Shown: positions 26,440 to 36,775 of the stretch, piece after piece
Numbering within the stretch: position 1 is the first letter of the stretch
How the letters are laid out: the number at the start of each line of letters is the position of its first letter
NCBI GenBank assembly: GCA_029959285.1
Contig: JASCOE010000015.1
Span: forward strand, 48,248 to 112,247
DNA from: Flavobacteriaceae bacterium PS02337
GTDB taxonomy: Bacteria > Bacteroidota > Bacteroidia > Flavobacteriales > Flavobacteriaceae
DNA: 64,000 nucleotides
Direction: 5' to 3'
The notes under the pieces: generated by a model
What the model saw: only the letters and a program-made list of their open reading frames with translations
Databases searched by the model: none
Told to the model about the DNA's origin: nothing
Made by a program: the position numbers and the translations under genes

Positions 26440-28905
26440 TTATGCTCTTAAGTCATTGGCAAGTGCTGCAATGCCTTTTCTTATGTCACCATCAAATTTC
26501 TTAGCATACGCCTGTACTTTTACTTTTTCAGTTTCTTCGGTTGTGTACGCGTAATATTCTTCAAGGGATACCTCCGTGCGGTATACTTTAGACTGCATGC
26601 CTCCCAGAGAAATAAATACTTCTTTGTATTTCTTATCAGGATCATTGGCTTTGTTTACAGATAGTACGAGTGCCTTTTCTTTTTCGGTAAGCCCAAGCAG
26701 TTCCTGAATCTGTTCGAACTTATTTTGATACTTGCTTTGGTCCAATAATATCTTGCAGTCACTGTTATTGATAATAGCCTGCTTGACTACCGGAGAAGAA
26801 ATAATATCTTCTACTTCCTGCGTGACTACTATGGCCTCTCCAAAGAATTTACGCACAGTCTTGAATAAATACCGAATATATTCTGCCATTCCTTCCTTGG
26901 CAATAGCTTTCCAGGCTTCTTCAATCAGGATCATTTTTCGGACTCCTTTAAGCTTGCGCATCTTACTGATAAAGACTTCCATAATGATGATCGTCACCAC
27001 TGGAAAGAGTATTGGATGGTCTTTGATATTATCGAGTTCAAAAACAATGAAGCGTTCTTTTAACAGATCCAGATTCTCAGTAGCATTGAGCAGGTAATCA
27101 AATTCACCTCCTTTGTAATACGGACGCAGTACGTACAGAAAATTGTTTACATCAAAATCCTTTTCCTTTACCTTATCACCTTCTAATATGGATACAAACT
27201 CGTTTTTCAGAAATTCATAAAAGCTGTCAAAGCAGGGAAATAAATCGGAATTGCTATCTAATTTTTCATAATACAATTGCAGTGCATTGGACAGTGCTAC
27301 ATATTCACTTCGATTGAAAGTTTCATTGTCTTTTTTCCAGAGTGCCAATAAGAGTGTTTTAATACTTTCTTTTTTCTCGGTATCAAGCGAATCGCCTTCA
27401 CTGATATAAAAGGGATTAAACCTAATAGGGTTCTTTTCATCGTAGGTAAAGTAATAGCCATTAACCATATCACACAGTCCTTTGTAGCTGTGCCCGACAT
27501 CAACAAGTACAACATGAGTTCCCTGCTCATAGTAACTTCTAACCATATGATTGGTGAAAAATGATTTACCGCTTCCCGAAGGCCCTAGTATGAATTTGTT
27601 TCTATTGGTACAAATCCCCATTTTTACTGGTTCGTCGCTAATGTCTACATGAACCGGTTTTCCAGTCAATCGATCTCCTAATCGAATTCCAGTTGGACTA
27701 AGCGAAGAACGATACCCTGTTTCCAGATTCAGGAAGCATGTTGCTTGTTCTGTAAACGTATCAAAGGTGTCATTCATTGGGAAATCTGCGGAATTCCCGG
27801 GAATTCCTGCCCAAAATATTTGTGCGCCACCCACTGTTTCTTGTTTAGCAGCTGCATCCATCTGAGCCAGTGCTGAAGAAACTTTATTCTTCAGGTCTTT
27901 GAGTTCTTCTTTATTATCTGTCCAGATCAGCACATTAAAATGTGCTTTTACAGGCAGTCGCTGCTGGCTGATAGCCTCGTTAAGAAAATCATTTGTAGCA
28001 TCTCGCGCAATCAGGTTCTCCCTACTGTAGGCTGATAAGGATTGCAGTCGCAGTCTTTTACTTTCAAGTTTTTGCAGCGTTTTCTGGAAATCCTCTATGA
28101 AAATATATTGATTATAAATGTGGTTACAGGAAAGTAATTGCCCCAGAGTCGAAGCAAATCCGATACTGAATTTGGTCTTATCTGTGGAATAGCGGTCATA
28201 ATTAATTCTCGAACCACATAAGGCAGGCAGATCAGCGGCATCCCCCAACGTATAAATCTGGCAATGTTTGTCTCCTACCTGAAGACCATCATCAAAAGAG
28301 ATATCTTTAAAAACAAACGAGTTCTGTTTTTCAGACAAAAAACAATATTGTTCAATGATACCAATCTTTCTGCTGTGGCTTTTAAGTTCATCATTACCAA
28401 GGCGGGTCAATTTGACAAAACTACTGTCTTCCAGTATGCGTCTGAATTGTCCGGTACTATCAATAAATTCCTGACGCAATTGTGCTTTTAATGTTTCTTC
28501 AGGAACAATAGAAGCTCTCAATAAATTTGAAAATAGGGAACTTGACGTTTTTCTTCCTACCGGTTTTTTGGTTAAAAAAATGTAACAAGAATGATCCAGA
28601 AAGGGACGTTCATTAAAAAAGCGTTCACTGCTTCGGGTAAGAAAACTCGAATCTTCGCTTGTGAAATCGGGTTCAAACTTGCTGTCTATAAACCAATCCT
28701 GCTTATGGAATACGCTAAATTTCGGCAATAACTTTATCGCTTTAAGCCACGCCTGATGAAATGCTTCGTATTCCTGATCCGACAAGGTAAATATCTCGGG
28801 CAGTTCTGCTTTAAACACTACTGTCACATCGCCTTGTTTGGACAGGATGCAATCGTGCTCTACATCCATAATTGGTAAAATATCATCTATCATCTTTTCC
28901 ATCAT
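26440..28905 (-). CDS. traG: conjugative transposon ATPase TraG (VirB4-like)
   Basis: An 821-residue VirB4-type ATPase. The N-terminal half (to about 400) is the conserved VirB4 platform domain. Walker A is FILGPSGSGKSFFTNHM near residue 440, Walker B is KMILIEEAWKAIA near 660, and a later TVRKFFGEAIVVTQEVEDI motif matches the family's arginine-finger region. It powers assembly and substrate transfer at the inner membrane. It is co-directional with traF upstream and the TraI-like trio downstream. The alternative start at the second Met does not change domains. Confidence 0.93.
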   Translation of the reverse strand: MMEKMIDDILPIMDVEHDCILSKQGDVTVVFKAELPEIFTLSDQEYEAFHQAWLKAIKLLPKFSVFHKQDWFIDSKFEPDFTSEDSSFLTRSSERFFNERPFLDHSCYIFLTKKPVGRKTSSSLFSNLLRASIVPEETLKAQLRQEFIDSTGQFRRILEDSSFVKLTRLGNDELKSHSRKIGIIEQYCFLSEKQNSFVFKDISFDDGLQVGDKHCQIYTLGDAADLPALCGSRINYDRYSTDKTKFSIGFASTLGQLLSCNHIYNQYIFIEDFQKTLQKLESKRLRLQSLSAYSRENLIARDATNDFLNEAISQQRLPVKAHFNVLIWTDNKEELKDLKNKVSSALAQMDAAAKQETVGGAQIFWAGIPGNSADFPMNDTFDTFTEQATCFLNLETGYRSSLSPTGIRLGDRLTGKPVHVDISDEPVKMGICTNRNKFILGPSGSGKSFFTNHMVRSYYEQGTHVVLVDVGHSYKGLCDMVNGYYFTYDEKNPIRFNPFYISEGDSLDTEKKESIKTLLLALWKKDNETFNRSEYVALSNALQLYYEKLDSNSDLFPCFDSFYEFLKNEFVSILEGDKVKEKDFDVNNFLYVLRPYYKGGEFDYLLNATENLDLLKERFIVFELDNIKDHPILFPVVTIIIMEVFISKMRKLKGVRKMILIEEAWKAIAKEGMAEYIRYLFKTVRKFFGEAIVVTQEVEDIISSPVVKQAIINNSDCKILLDQSKYQNKFEQIQELLGLTEKEKALVLSVNKANDPDKKYKEVFISLGGMQSKVYRTEVSLEEYYAYTTEETEKVKVQAYAKKFDGDIRKGIAALANDLRA

Positions 28906-28941
28906 CCTTTTTTTTACCGCTCAGCTAATGCTGAGCAAATT

Positions 28942-29259
28942 CTATTTCTTCATCATAAATATTTTTCTGCTTTGCGATTTCACAGCTTTTGGAATCTGTC
29001 GTTTCGCTAAAGCTTTCATCATTCCATATTCACCGTATTTATGGCTCATTTTATATATTTTCAAAACCCACAATGTCCCTGAAATACCAATAATTCCGAT
29101 ACAGATAATTGAGGGTAAGCCTGCTATATACATAATTGCAAACAGTATCATAAGCACAATTACGCCACCACCCAAATACCAGATATACTGCGCTTTTAAT
29201 CCCTTGAACTCTATGCTCTGGTTAATTCCTTTGTTGATTTGATACACACTGTTTGACAT
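28942..29259 (-). CDS. traF: conjugative transposon protein TraF (DUF4133, VirB3-like)
   Basis: A 105-residue protein beginning SVYQINKGINQSIEFKGLKA, the hallmark of DUF4133. Two membrane spans are visible (YIWYLGGGVIVLMILFAIMY and LPSIICIGIIGISGTLWVLK), followed by a basic tail (YKMSHKYGEYGMMKALAKRQ). It is a VirB3-like inner-membrane partner of the TraG ATPase, encoded just before it. Confidence 0.9.
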   Translation of the reverse strand: MSNSVYQINKGINQSIEFKGLKAQYIWYLGGGVIVLMILFAIMYIAGLPSIICIGIIGISGTLWVLKIYKMSHKYGEYGMMKALAKRQIPKAVKSQSRKIFMMKK

Positions 29260-29269
29260 GGTCTTTATT

Positions 29270-32200
29270 TTAAAATTTCATCCTGCTGCTGCGTCTCATC
29301 TCCGAAAAAGAGCGCTCCTGCCATTTATCAGTATTGCTTTCTGCCACTGTGAGATGCTGTGATTCTTCAATACTCTTTATTGGCAGTTGAATTACCGGCG
29401 CTGTATCCGTTAATTTTGTTTCATTACTGAGACTAGCCTCTTGCGGATTGGCTTCTTTCAATTGGTTCTCCTGAATTTTCAGGGCTATTTCCCTTTCCAG
29501 ACTACAGAGATCGCTTTTCATTTTTTGAAGCTCATGCTCTTGGCTAAATACCCTTGTGGTTAATTGTTGTAATTCCGGCAGTTGATTTTCAATATCATTC
29601 AGGGACTTTTGGTATTTTGCCGTGAGATGTTCCACCTTATCAATGGCATTTAGAAAATGACGGGCTGCCAATTTTGGATTGTCCACATTTGGAGTTCCTC
29701 CATTTGAAGTATATTTAATACCATCTTCCAAACGTTGTGCATAAAAGCTGTTGCAGTAACGGTACTGGTACAAACCATCATTTTGATAGGCTTCACGTTC
29801 TCTTTTTATATAGAGTCCAAAATCATATAACTTCCCAATTTGTTTGGCCAGGTTTTCTCCTTCTGGAGGTTTCCAGTTTTTATAGAGCAGGATAATTTCT
29901 TTGCCGATAATTTCTGGATCTGCTGTTTTGCAGTTATACAACTCAATGGGATTGGCTTTGGAACCATCAGGCTCATACTTCAGATTGTTTTTGTAAAAAC
30001 TGTGATCAGCAGTTAGTTTGTCCAGAGTTTTAGTGGTGATTCCTTTTTCTTCCATTAAATATTCAACCTGATATTTAGTTCTGGAAATTTCCTTGTAATG
30101 TGCTTTTTTAAGGCTTTCCATTACCGTTACTTTTTTCTCCAATTTTGATTTTTCCAGTAATGAAGTATCACCAGATAGCACTGCGATATATTCTGAAAAG
30201 TTCATACCGCTTTGCTCATCCATGGCTCCCTCATCAATAGTCCTCACATTAAGTTCACAGTTTTTCATCTGACTGATAAAAGTCTGTTTGTTCTTCAAAA
30301 GGTTGAATTTGTAATTGTCCAGGGATTGCTCTGTTGCATAGATGAAATTTTTTACTTTATTCCCATAATGCAGTTTGGCGACTTCGTTCCCTTGTCTGCT
30401 GCCTCGGCCGTTGCGTTGTCCCAGGTCAGATGGTCTCCAGGGAATATCCATATGATGCATCGCCACAACACGCTTCTGCACATTAAGTCCGGTTCCTGCT
30501 TTTTCTGTACTACCCAAAAGAATACGTATCTCACCGGTATTCATTTTAGAAAATAACTCTGGTTTCTTTTTATCGGTCCAATCGTGTATGTAGGTAATCT
30601 CATGAGCCGGGATGTTAAAATCCTTTACCAGTTTTTCTTTAAGAGCATCATACATATTAAAGGCATCCGGCTTGGGTGTACCGATATCTGAAAAAACAAT
30701 CTGAGTGCCTTTATGCTCGATGGAAGCCTGATAAATTTCAGCCACATTTCTGGCGCATGTATTGACCTTATTATTCGGATGATCACCATATCTTTCATTT
30801 ATCAGCCTCATATCGGCAGCCATTTTTTTAGCATAATTAGTAGCGATTAGCATCCTGCCTTTATCTTCCTGTTGGGTAAGGGGTGCCCTGCCGATAAGTG
30901 TCGCATTACCTGTTTTTGCAAACTGCATGAGCTGGGTAATAAATTCACTTTGCTCAGGTGTAGGACTAATATTGACAAGTCGCTCGTCAATTTCAGGTTT
31001 GTCCAGATCAATATGTTTGGCTGTTTTGTAATCGGTAATCTCGTTATAGAACAGTGCCAGTTCCGGAACTTTAATAAAATGACGAAAACGCTCTTTGGCA
31101 ATAATCTCATTGGTGACAGAAAATTCAAAATCAGTTGTTTTTCTGGCAAAAACAGCTGCCCATCCATCAAAGTTTTCAATATGCTGGCGTTCCATTTCTT
31201 TAGGGCGCAGGTATTTGAAAAGCAGATACATTTCGGTAAGACTATTGGATATTGGAGTACCGGAAAGAAAGGTCACACACAGATCCGAATCGAATTTTTC
31301 CTGAAGCGTGCGTACCGCAAATAACATATTAAGCGCCTTTTGGCTTCCCTGCATATTTCCAATTCCTGCAACACGGTCATGACGGGTAGTGAAAGTCAGG
31401 TTTTTGAATTTGTGAGATTCATCTACAAACAAATGATCAATCCCCATTTCTTTAAAGTTGATGCCGCTGTCCTTTTTATCTTCTATATCTTTCAATAGTG
31501 TTTTTAGTCTGCCATCCAGATTATTTTTTCGTATTTCAAGACCTTTTAATATTTTCTTGGAAATGTCACCTCCCAGATCTCTGGCTGTATCAAGGTCGCG
31601 TTCTATATTATCCAGCTCATTTTGTAAGATCTCTTTTTGTATTTCGGGTGACTGCGGAATTTTACCAAACTGATCGTGGGTTAAAATGATACAGTCCCAA
31701 TTGTTATTTTTGATCTCATGGAAGAGTCTCATTCTTTTTGCCGGAGTAAAATCATTTTCACCAGGTGCCAATATTCTTGCATTGGGATATGCCTTTCTAT
31801 AGGTTGCTGCAATTTGATTTACATTAGCATTCAATGCCAGTATTGCAGGTTTATGAATAATCCCTAGTCGTTTCATTTCATTGGCAGCTACAATCATAGT
31901 GAGTGTCTTTCCAAGTCCGACCTCATGATCGATTAATGCACCACGGTTCTGAATAATACGCCATGCCGCATTTTTCTGAGAACTGTACAAGTCTTCAATC
32001 TCCAGAGCTTTTTTATCCAAACCCGGAAAGCTCAGATGACTTCCATTATATTCTCGCAATACGTAACAATTAAACGTATTGTTATAGAGATTTTCCAATT
32101 CATTTTTGTCGTTTATTGGCAATTCCTGCAGCCACTCAATAAAACCATTACGGATGTTTTCAATTTTTTGATGGGCAAGCTGTATAGCTTCATTATCGGG

Positions 32201-34840
32201 CAGTCGGATGGGTTTTCCGCCGGCTCCCTCAACTTCATAGGTAAAAAAGGGAGCCGTATTTTCGAGCGCATGCTCCAATATGGTGTATCCATAAGTTGTT
32301 CTGCCGCTTTTTGGAGTCACCGAAAATTCTCTGTCTATTTTGGTATTATGTCCTGTACTTACTTTAAAGGTATCCAGTGATGGGAAATAATTAATTTCAG
32401 TTGGCTGGTCAAATAATTTTCCGGCAAAACTTTCATAGTATCGGTTAGGAATCCATCGTTCGCCCAGGTTAAAATCGAGTAATTCAAAAGGGATACGCTC
32501 TGGCTGAACTTTTTCCAGTGCCTGCAATCCTTTGTAATATTGCGTGTTTTCAGGGTATAACTGCACAGCCTGTTTAGCCTGTTGTAACTTTTCTACAACA
32601 TTGCCGCTTAAATAGAGGTCTGAAGTTTCCCAATTCTGCCCTGTAGGATTCAAATAAATATGTTGGTTCAGACGTTCTATAACCTCATTTTGTTCAAGTC
32701 CTGTTGCAGCAGTTATAAATCCTAAGTCAACAGCTCCTTTTTCATTCAGACTTCGGGCCAGCGCTTCAATCGGATCATCTGTATAATAGCGCTCTTGCTG
32801 TTTTACTACAGATTCTATTAAAATATCCGACTTCACATAACGTTCGCCTTCTTTGCGTTCCAATGAAGAAAGAATGGTGAAACCGAAAGCGGAATCCTGC
32901 ATGATTAACCTGCGATTCTCAGCACCGTTCAAAATACCATAGTGGGAAACAAATTTGGTATACTGCTCATCTAGATTTTTCCGAACCTGTTCACTGCCAG
33001 CTTTATCTGATTGCTCTTTCTCAAACAATTCCAGATAATGATCCCGAATAGCAATATAGGAATCATAGAATTTCAGATTGCCTTGTGATGCTAATGGCTG
33101 GAAAAAGGCTTGTTTGTGCTGCTCATTGATATCACTGATAATTCCAACGGATTCTCCAACTCTAACCAGAGTACCTTCTGTATAAAAAGATTTCAACGAA
33201 GCAACTTCTTCATAGAGTCGTTTTTCCAGGTTAAAAGCAGGTTCAAGGGTTTTATCTCCTTCATAAATATATTTGTGATCATAGTATTGAAGGGTATTGG
33301 ATAAAGCCAATAATTCATGTGGCAGTAATCCGCCATTCATCCAATTGGCTGAAAAGCCATCGATTTCTTTTACATTCGAATATAATTTATACAGGTATCG
33401 ATTAGTCTTGATTTGTTTAGCAGTGATAAGAACCACATTTTCATGCGAGGGATTATCATTTGTGCGTATGGTACTGAGTATTCGTGCTGTTTTTTTATCC
33501 ACTACAGTTTCATCAAGAGGATTGATGTAATCCATAGCACGGTTGATGTTCTCTGCAGGCACAGTATCAAACAAGCCAAGCTGGACTGAAATACCGCTTG
33601 CTTTACTCTCTGGCATGGGTAAATAAGTGAATTTTTGTCCGATTGCTTGCGCGGGCTGAACTATCTCCGTTTTTTGAGCCTGCTCAAAGCGTTCTAAGTT
33701 GAAATTATCTTTTAGTCCCTTTGTAATGTTTTCTCCAAGACGGTTTCCAATAGAATTGATATCACCGTTTTGTCTCACACTTTGATGCGCCTGTCCGTAT
33801 TGGTTTTTACCGGCTTTTATTTCATTCCCAATGATGAGCTCGGGTCTGTTGTGCAGATATTTATTGATACTGTATTTTCCAAATTCATTTTCAAGTTCAA
33901 CGGTTTGCAGCAGCTCATTTTCATTATCAGACAGGGTTTGTTTATGCTCGTTTTTCTGAACAATAAGCAAATGATTAGGAGCATCGGTATTTCCGGTCTC
34001 CTTCATCAGGTTATCAGGCATAACTGCTACACTCACAAAATCTGCATTTTGAAAAAGATATTCTCGCGCGCTTTGATTGGAAGGACTGTTCAAAAAACCG
34101 TCTGTTGTAATATAAGCCATAAGACCGCCATCAGCGAGTTTGTCCAATCCTTTTGCAAAAAAGTAATTGTGGATTTTTCCTGAAATCGTTTTATCGGGAT
34201 AGGCTTGGTCATACACAGAAAAATTACCAAAAGGAATGTTGCTGACCACAAGATCATAACTGCCGTTATCATTTGTTGGAGCTTCTTCCAGTCCTATTAC
34301 ATGAGTGGTATTTTGGGTTGAAAGTGTACTGTTTAATGCTGAAAGTACCAGTCCGCTTAATTGGTCTTTTTCCACAGCAGTAATTTGTTCCAAATTTGAA
34401 AATGCACTGTCTGCTTCAGTGATAAAAATTCCTGATCCTGCTGATGGCTCGTATAATCTTTTAGGATTAATACCTTGTTCTTCCAAAGCAGTGTACAAAG
34501 TGCTCGGTACTATTTCCGGTGTATAAAATGCGGTAAGAACACTATTACGAAGTGAAGAAATAACTGAATTATAATCTTTTTCAGAATAGTGTTCCTGCAA
34601 TAATTCATGCAGTCTTGTCATTTCCGGATGCAGCTTCAGATCTTCTTTAGTAGCGCCGGATTTTATCCAGTCTTCAGTAGTGCCATTTGGGTATAATACA
34701 GCCTTGATACCTCCGAAGCCAGCATATGCCTTAAGCGCGTCAACTGCTTCTGCCGATAAAGCATCACCTTGCTGCCATTGCATTGCAATGGTAATCGCCT
34801 TGATATTGGCACTTAGTTTTTGGGATAGATTGTAAGCCAT
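29270..34840 (-). CDS. giant N6-DNA methylase-helicase fusion of Bacteroidota elements
   Basis: A 1,856-residue protein. Near residue 140 is a methylase motif I ([11 protein letters not shown]), and near 206 a motif IV of the form VVSNIPFG, which departs from the usual NPPY/F but is typical of this element-borne family. A central region of unknown fold follows. From about residue 960 an SNF2-like helicase begins with Walker [15 protein letters not shown], then [24 protein letters not shown] and a C-terminal helicase lobe ([25 protein letters not shown]). It recalls DarB-like or antirestriction methylase-helicases. It probably protects or processes element DNA on entry, which is inference. It is inserted between traE and traF. 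Confidence 0.85.
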   Translation of the reverse strand: MAYNLSQKLSANIKAITIAMQWQQGDALSAEAVDALKAYAGFGGIKAVLYPNGTTEDWIKSGATKEDLKLHPEMTRLHELLQEHYSEKDYNSVISSLRNSVLTAFYTPEIVPSTLYTALEEQGINPKRLYEPSAGSGIFITEADSAFSNLEQITAVEKDQLSGLVLSALNSTLSTQNTTHVIGLEEAPTNDNGSYDLVVSNIPFGNFSVYDQAYPDKTISGKIHNYFFAKGLDKLADGGLMAYITTDGFLNSPSNQSAREYLFQNADFVSVAVMPDNLMKETGNTDAPNHLLIVQKNEHKQTLSDNENELLQTVELENEFGKYSINKYLHNRPELIIGNEIKAGKNQYGQAHQSVRQNGDINSIGNRLGENITKGLKDNFNLERFEQAQKTEIVQPAQAIGQKFTYLPMPESKASGISVQLGLFDTVPAENINRAMDYINPLDETVVDKKTARILSTIRTNDNPSHENVVLITAKQIKTNRYLYKLYSNVKEIDGFSANWMNGGLLPHELLALSNTLQYYDHKYIYEGDKTLEPAFNLEKRLYEEVASLKSFYTEGTLVRVGESVGIISDINEQHKQAFFQPLASQGNLKFYDSYIAIRDHYLELFEKEQSDKAGSEQVRKNLDEQYTKFVSHYGILNGAENRRLIMQDSAFGFTILSSLERKEGERYVKSDILIESVVKQQERYYTDDPIEALARSLNEKGAVDLGFITAATGLEQNEVIERLNQHIYLNPTGQNWETSDLYLSGNVVEKLQQAKQAVQLYPENTQYYKGLQALEKVQPERIPFELLDFNLGERWIPNRYYESFAGKLFDQPTEINYFPSLDTFKVSTGHNTKIDREFSVTPKSGRTTYGYTILEHALENTAPFFTYEVEGAGGKPIRLPDNEAIQLAHQKIENIRNGFIEWLQELPINDKNELENLYNNTFNCYVLREYNGSHLSFPGLDKKALEIEDLYSSQKNAAWRIIQNRGALIDHEVGLGKTLTMIVAANEMKRLGIIHKPAILALNANVNQIAATYRKAYPNARILAPGENDFTPAKRMRLFHEIKNNNWDCIILTHDQFGKIPQSPEIQKEILQNELDNIERDLDTARDLGGDISKKILKGLEIRKNNLDGRLKTLLKDIEDKKDSGINFKEMGIDHLFVDESHKFKNLTFTTRHDRVAGIGNMQGSQKALNMLFAVRTLQEKFDSDLCVTFLSGTPISNSLTEMYLLFKYLRPKEMERQHIENFDGWAAVFARKTTDFEFSVTNEIIAKERFRHFIKVPELALFYNEITDYKTAKHIDLDKPEIDERLVNISPTPEQSEFITQLMQFAKTGNATLIGRAPLTQQEDKGRMLIATNYAKKMAADMRLINERYGDHPNNKVNTCARNVAEIYQASIEHKGTQIVFSDIGTPKPDAFNMYDALKEKLVKDFNIPAHEITYIHDWTDKKKPELFSKMNTGEIRILLGSTEKAGTGLNVQKRVVAMHHMDIPWRPSDLGQRNGRGSRQGNEVAKLHYGNKVKNFIYATEQSLDNYKFNLLKNKQTFISQMKNCELNVRTIDEGAMDEQSGMNFSEYIAVLSGDTSLLEKSKLEKKVTVMESLKKAHYKEISRTKYQVEYLMEEKGITTKTLDKLTADHSFYKNNLKYEPDGSKANPIELYNCKTADPEIIGKEIILLYKNWKPPEGENLAKQIGKLYDFGLYIKREREAYQNDGLYQYRYCNSFYAQRLEDGIKYTSNGGTPNVDNPKLAARHFLNAIDKVEHLTAKYQKSLNDIENQLPELQQLTTRVFSQEHELQKMKSDLCSLEREIALKIQENQLKEANPQEASLSNETKLTDTAPVIQLPIKSIEESQHLTVAESNTDKWQERSFSEMRRSSRMKF

Positions 34841-34878
34841 AATTACTCCTTTTCATACTACACACTGCTATAAATAGC

Positions 34879-35307
34879 TCAATTCAGATAGTCAGCAATC
34901 TGACCAATAAGGGCATCTTTCAAATTAGGGTCTTCTTCATTTTCTTTAGTAAAACCAATGGTTTCAAAAATGGGTCTGCAGCTTTCCATTAGGTTAATTA
35001 CCTCATAGGTCAGGATACCTGACTCCTGAAAATCGGCATAGTTTTTCTCAAACTCATCTGAAAGCAGGGAGCGGATATATAAAAACCGGGAAGGTTTCAG
35101 ATCTTCGGTAAGTACATTGAGACAGATTTCTTCGATGATATATTGAGGTGTACCATCAGATAACATATCATCCAATATGGATTTAACGCCATCTATTTTT
35201 TTATTGAGATAATCCAATACACTATAATCTTCCTGTAGTGTAAACATCAAATCCGGATTGTTATGGATAATGTAAAACCATAACTTTTCTTTGAGTAGAT
35301 CTTCCAT
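34879..35307 (-). CDS. DUF1896 family protein
   Basis: A 142-residue protein taken from the internal ATG at 35305-35307. The longer frame (to 35373) would overlap traE and starts with a sequence (MCFSGGSGYRNQ) not seen in the family. The body matches DUF1896: LWFYIIHNNPDLMFTLQEDY, YIIEEICLNVLTEDLKPSRF, ILTYEVINLMESCRPIFE. DUF1896 genes accompany Bacteroidota conjugative elements; their function is unknown. It lies between traE and the methylase-helicase. Confidence 0.8.
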   Translation of the reverse strand: MEDLLKEKLWFYIIHNNPDLMFTLQEDYSVLDYLNKKIDGVKSILDDMLSDGTPQYIIEEICLNVLTEDLKPSRFLYIRSLLSDEFEKNYADFQESGILTYEVINLMESCRPIFETIGFTKENEEDPNLKDALIGQIADYLN

Positions 35308-35318
35308 AACAATTTGTT

Positions 35319-35666
35319 TTAAATCCCAAAGAAGGATTTGATTACGGTAGCCACTACCACCAGAAAAACACAACTTCCAAACCAGGCTGCCGCTACTTTT
35401 CCGGTATCAGGATCACCTGCGTTCCATTTTTGATATACTTTCACAGCACCGATGAGTCCCAATAGTGCTCCTACGGCATACATCAGTTCCGTTCCTGCAT
35501 CAAAGTAACTTCGTACTTGTTGGTTGGCTTCATTGATTCCTGCCAGACCATCCTGGGCGTAGGTTTCATAACTGATCACAAAAAGGATTTGTATCAGAAG
35601 CATACAGATACTATTTGTTTTTTGCTCAATAAACTTTTTAAAATTCCTGTTCCATTTTTTCATCAC
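35319..35666 (-). CDS. traE: conjugative transposon protein TraE (DUF4134, VirB2-like pilin)
   Basis: A 115-residue protein. A long N-terminal signal ends at ETYAQDGLAGINEANQQV. The mature part has two membrane spans (ELMYAVGALLGLIGAVKVYQ and VAAAWFGSCVFLVVVATVIK) split by a short loop KWNAGDPDTGK. This is DUF4134/TraE, the pilin-like or channel subunit. It is the first clear T4SS gene in transcription order, after one membrane protein gene. Confidence 0.9.
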   Translation of the reverse strand: MMKKWNRNFKKFIEQKTNSICMLLIQILFVISYETYAQDGLAGINEANQQVRSYFDAGTELMYAVGALLGLIGAVKVYQKWNAGDPDTGKVAAAWFGSCVFLVVVATVIKSFFGI

Positions 35667-35698
35667 ACATTATTTTTAAAGTTTAAAAATTCAGAAAA

Positions 35699-35786
35699 AA
35701 ACGGAGGTGTAGCCGCTGTCGCAGTTCCACTTTCCTGTTACATATGCCATACTGCGCCGGGATGGACAGGGGCAATTCCTCCGTTA
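35699..35786 (-). repeat. GC-rich spacer closed by an AACGGAGG/CCTCCGTT inverted repeat
   Basis: The 133 bp spacer before traE contains an 88-bp segment that starts AACGGAGG and ends CCTCCGTT. It is much GC-richer than its surroundings. On the minus strand the closing arm is followed by a run of T, so it can fold into a long hairpin ending in a U-tract. One minus frame also reads MAYVTGKWNCDSGYTSVFF with a stop just after the hairpin. It could be a leader or attenuator, a terminator, or a very small gene; I cannot decide. Confidence 0.5.
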
Positions 35787-35799
35787 AATTGTTTAGAGT

Positions 35800-36279
35800 T
35801 TATTCCCAAAGGGCTTCTGCTTCCTTCTGGGTTAAAGTAATTGATTCGAGTTTCTCACATTCTGAGACTATCAGTTCACTTATCGAAGAATTAAAAGGGG
35901 AATTTTTCACTGAAGGGAATTCTCTTAGGAGAAGCTGCAGATAATAGGTAAATTCTTTTTTGACTAATTTTTTCTTTGCAGCATCTGCGATGAAAGTTTT
36001 TAATCGTCCCACCAAAGTATCAACATCCTGAAAAGTAGTGTCAAACTCTCCGAAGGAAATTTGTTCTGAGATTGCTTCAGGTAATTCCTGATAATTTAAT
36101 TCGGATTGAGAATCCTCGTAACTTGGATTTTCAAATCCACGGAATTGAAGTTTCCGCTTTCCTGATATGACTTCTTTGAGATCATCAAAATAAAATCGAA
36201 ATCCAACAAATAAATACCAGCTTGCCAATAGCAGAATAACTACAACTATGTAATTACCCCATGAAATGTTTGTAAACAT
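35800..36279 (-). CDS. single-span membrane protein at the start of the tra cluster
   Basis: A 159-residue protein. One N-terminal membrane helix (NYIVVVILLLASWYLFVGFR) is followed by an acidic cytoplasmic domain (ENPSYEDSQSELNYQELPEA) and a basic helical patch (KTFIADAAKKKLVKKEFTYY). I do not recognise a family. Similar short membrane proteins precede traE in Bacteroidota elements. It is the first gene of the minus-strand block, with 500 bp of regulatory-looking DNA upstream. Confidence 0.65.
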   Translation of the reverse strand: MFTNISWGNYIVVVILLLASWYLFVGFRFYFDDLKEVISGKRKLQFRGFENPSYEDSQSELNYQELPEAISEQISFGEFDTTFQDVDTLVGRLKTFIADAAKKKLVKKEFTYYLQLLLREFPSVKNSPFNSSISELIVSECEKLESITLTQKEAEALWE

Positions 36280-36395
36280 ACCTCATCATTTTATCGTTCT
36301 ACATTAGTTTCTCACAGTCCCGGAAGATGGACAATTCTAATTCCGGATCTTCATCATTACAGAACAAAGTAACGATAGAGATAAAACTGCCACAA

Positions 36396-36439
36396 GTACA
36401 ACTTTTCGTTGTACCCTAGTTGTACCCCGTTGTACCCCC
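36396..36439. repeat. GTTGTACCC tandem repeats and hairpin upstream of the tra cluster
   Basis: Three direct copies, GTTGTACCCT (36408), GTTGTACCCC (36419) and GTTGTACCCC (36429), have a period of 10-11 bp, so they lie on one DNA face. An inverted half, GTACAAC (36396-36402), makes a hairpin with the first copy. They lie in the 496 bp spacer between the minus-strand tra block and the plus-strand 1,699-residue gene. This fits an operator or iteron array. The rest of the spacer (36440-36741) is AT-rich with poly-A runs and no gene. Confidence 0.65.
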
Positions 36440-36741
36440 AGTAAAATCAAGGATAAAAAAAATTAAAAAAAATGCAAAAAAATAAAAAAACCTCCCGAAT
36501 GGAAGGCCGATTTGATGCTGAGATAATTATTTCAGGATAATTGTTTGTGTTCTATTTTTTTTATTGTAATACAGATAAAAGAAAATTTTTCATTGAAGCA
36601 GTATAAAAAAGCGAGTATTTTTATTTTGTAGGTTAACTAAAAAAAAAACACTTTTTAGTACCATAGTCTTAACAAACTTTATTACCCACAACATCTTAAC
36701 TTTAATATTAATTAACTATAGTAAATAGTATCGTAATACTC

Positions 36742-36749
36742 TATATTTG
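36742..36749 (+). promoter_or_regulatory. candidate -7 box for the GHKL-DarT-HD gene
   Basis: TATATTTG is an exact Bacteroidota -7 box 27 bp before the GTG start. No TTG lies at the ideal -33 place, so the promoter may need an activator. An operon of the large gene and the macro gene would begin here. Confidence 0.45.
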
Positions 36750-36775
36750 ATTTCAATTAAAAATCACAAATCATA

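Noticed and set aside
30212-34526. Many open frames on the plus strand opposite the methylase-helicase gene
   Set aside because: They are short, have no recognisable motifs and lie wholly opposite a strong coding frame with clear domains.
35308-35373. Extended start of the DUF1896 protein overlapping traE
   Set aside because: The added residues are the other frame of the traE end, and the family begins at the internal ATG.
35517-35840. A 107-residue plus-strand frame over the traE spacer
   Set aside because: It runs antisense through traE and the end of the neighbouring gene, and its composition looks like reverse-complement coding.
36408-36439. Short tandem repeats considered as a CRISPR array
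   Set aside because: The repeat unit is 10-11 bp with no spacers, and no cas gene is present anywhere in the window.
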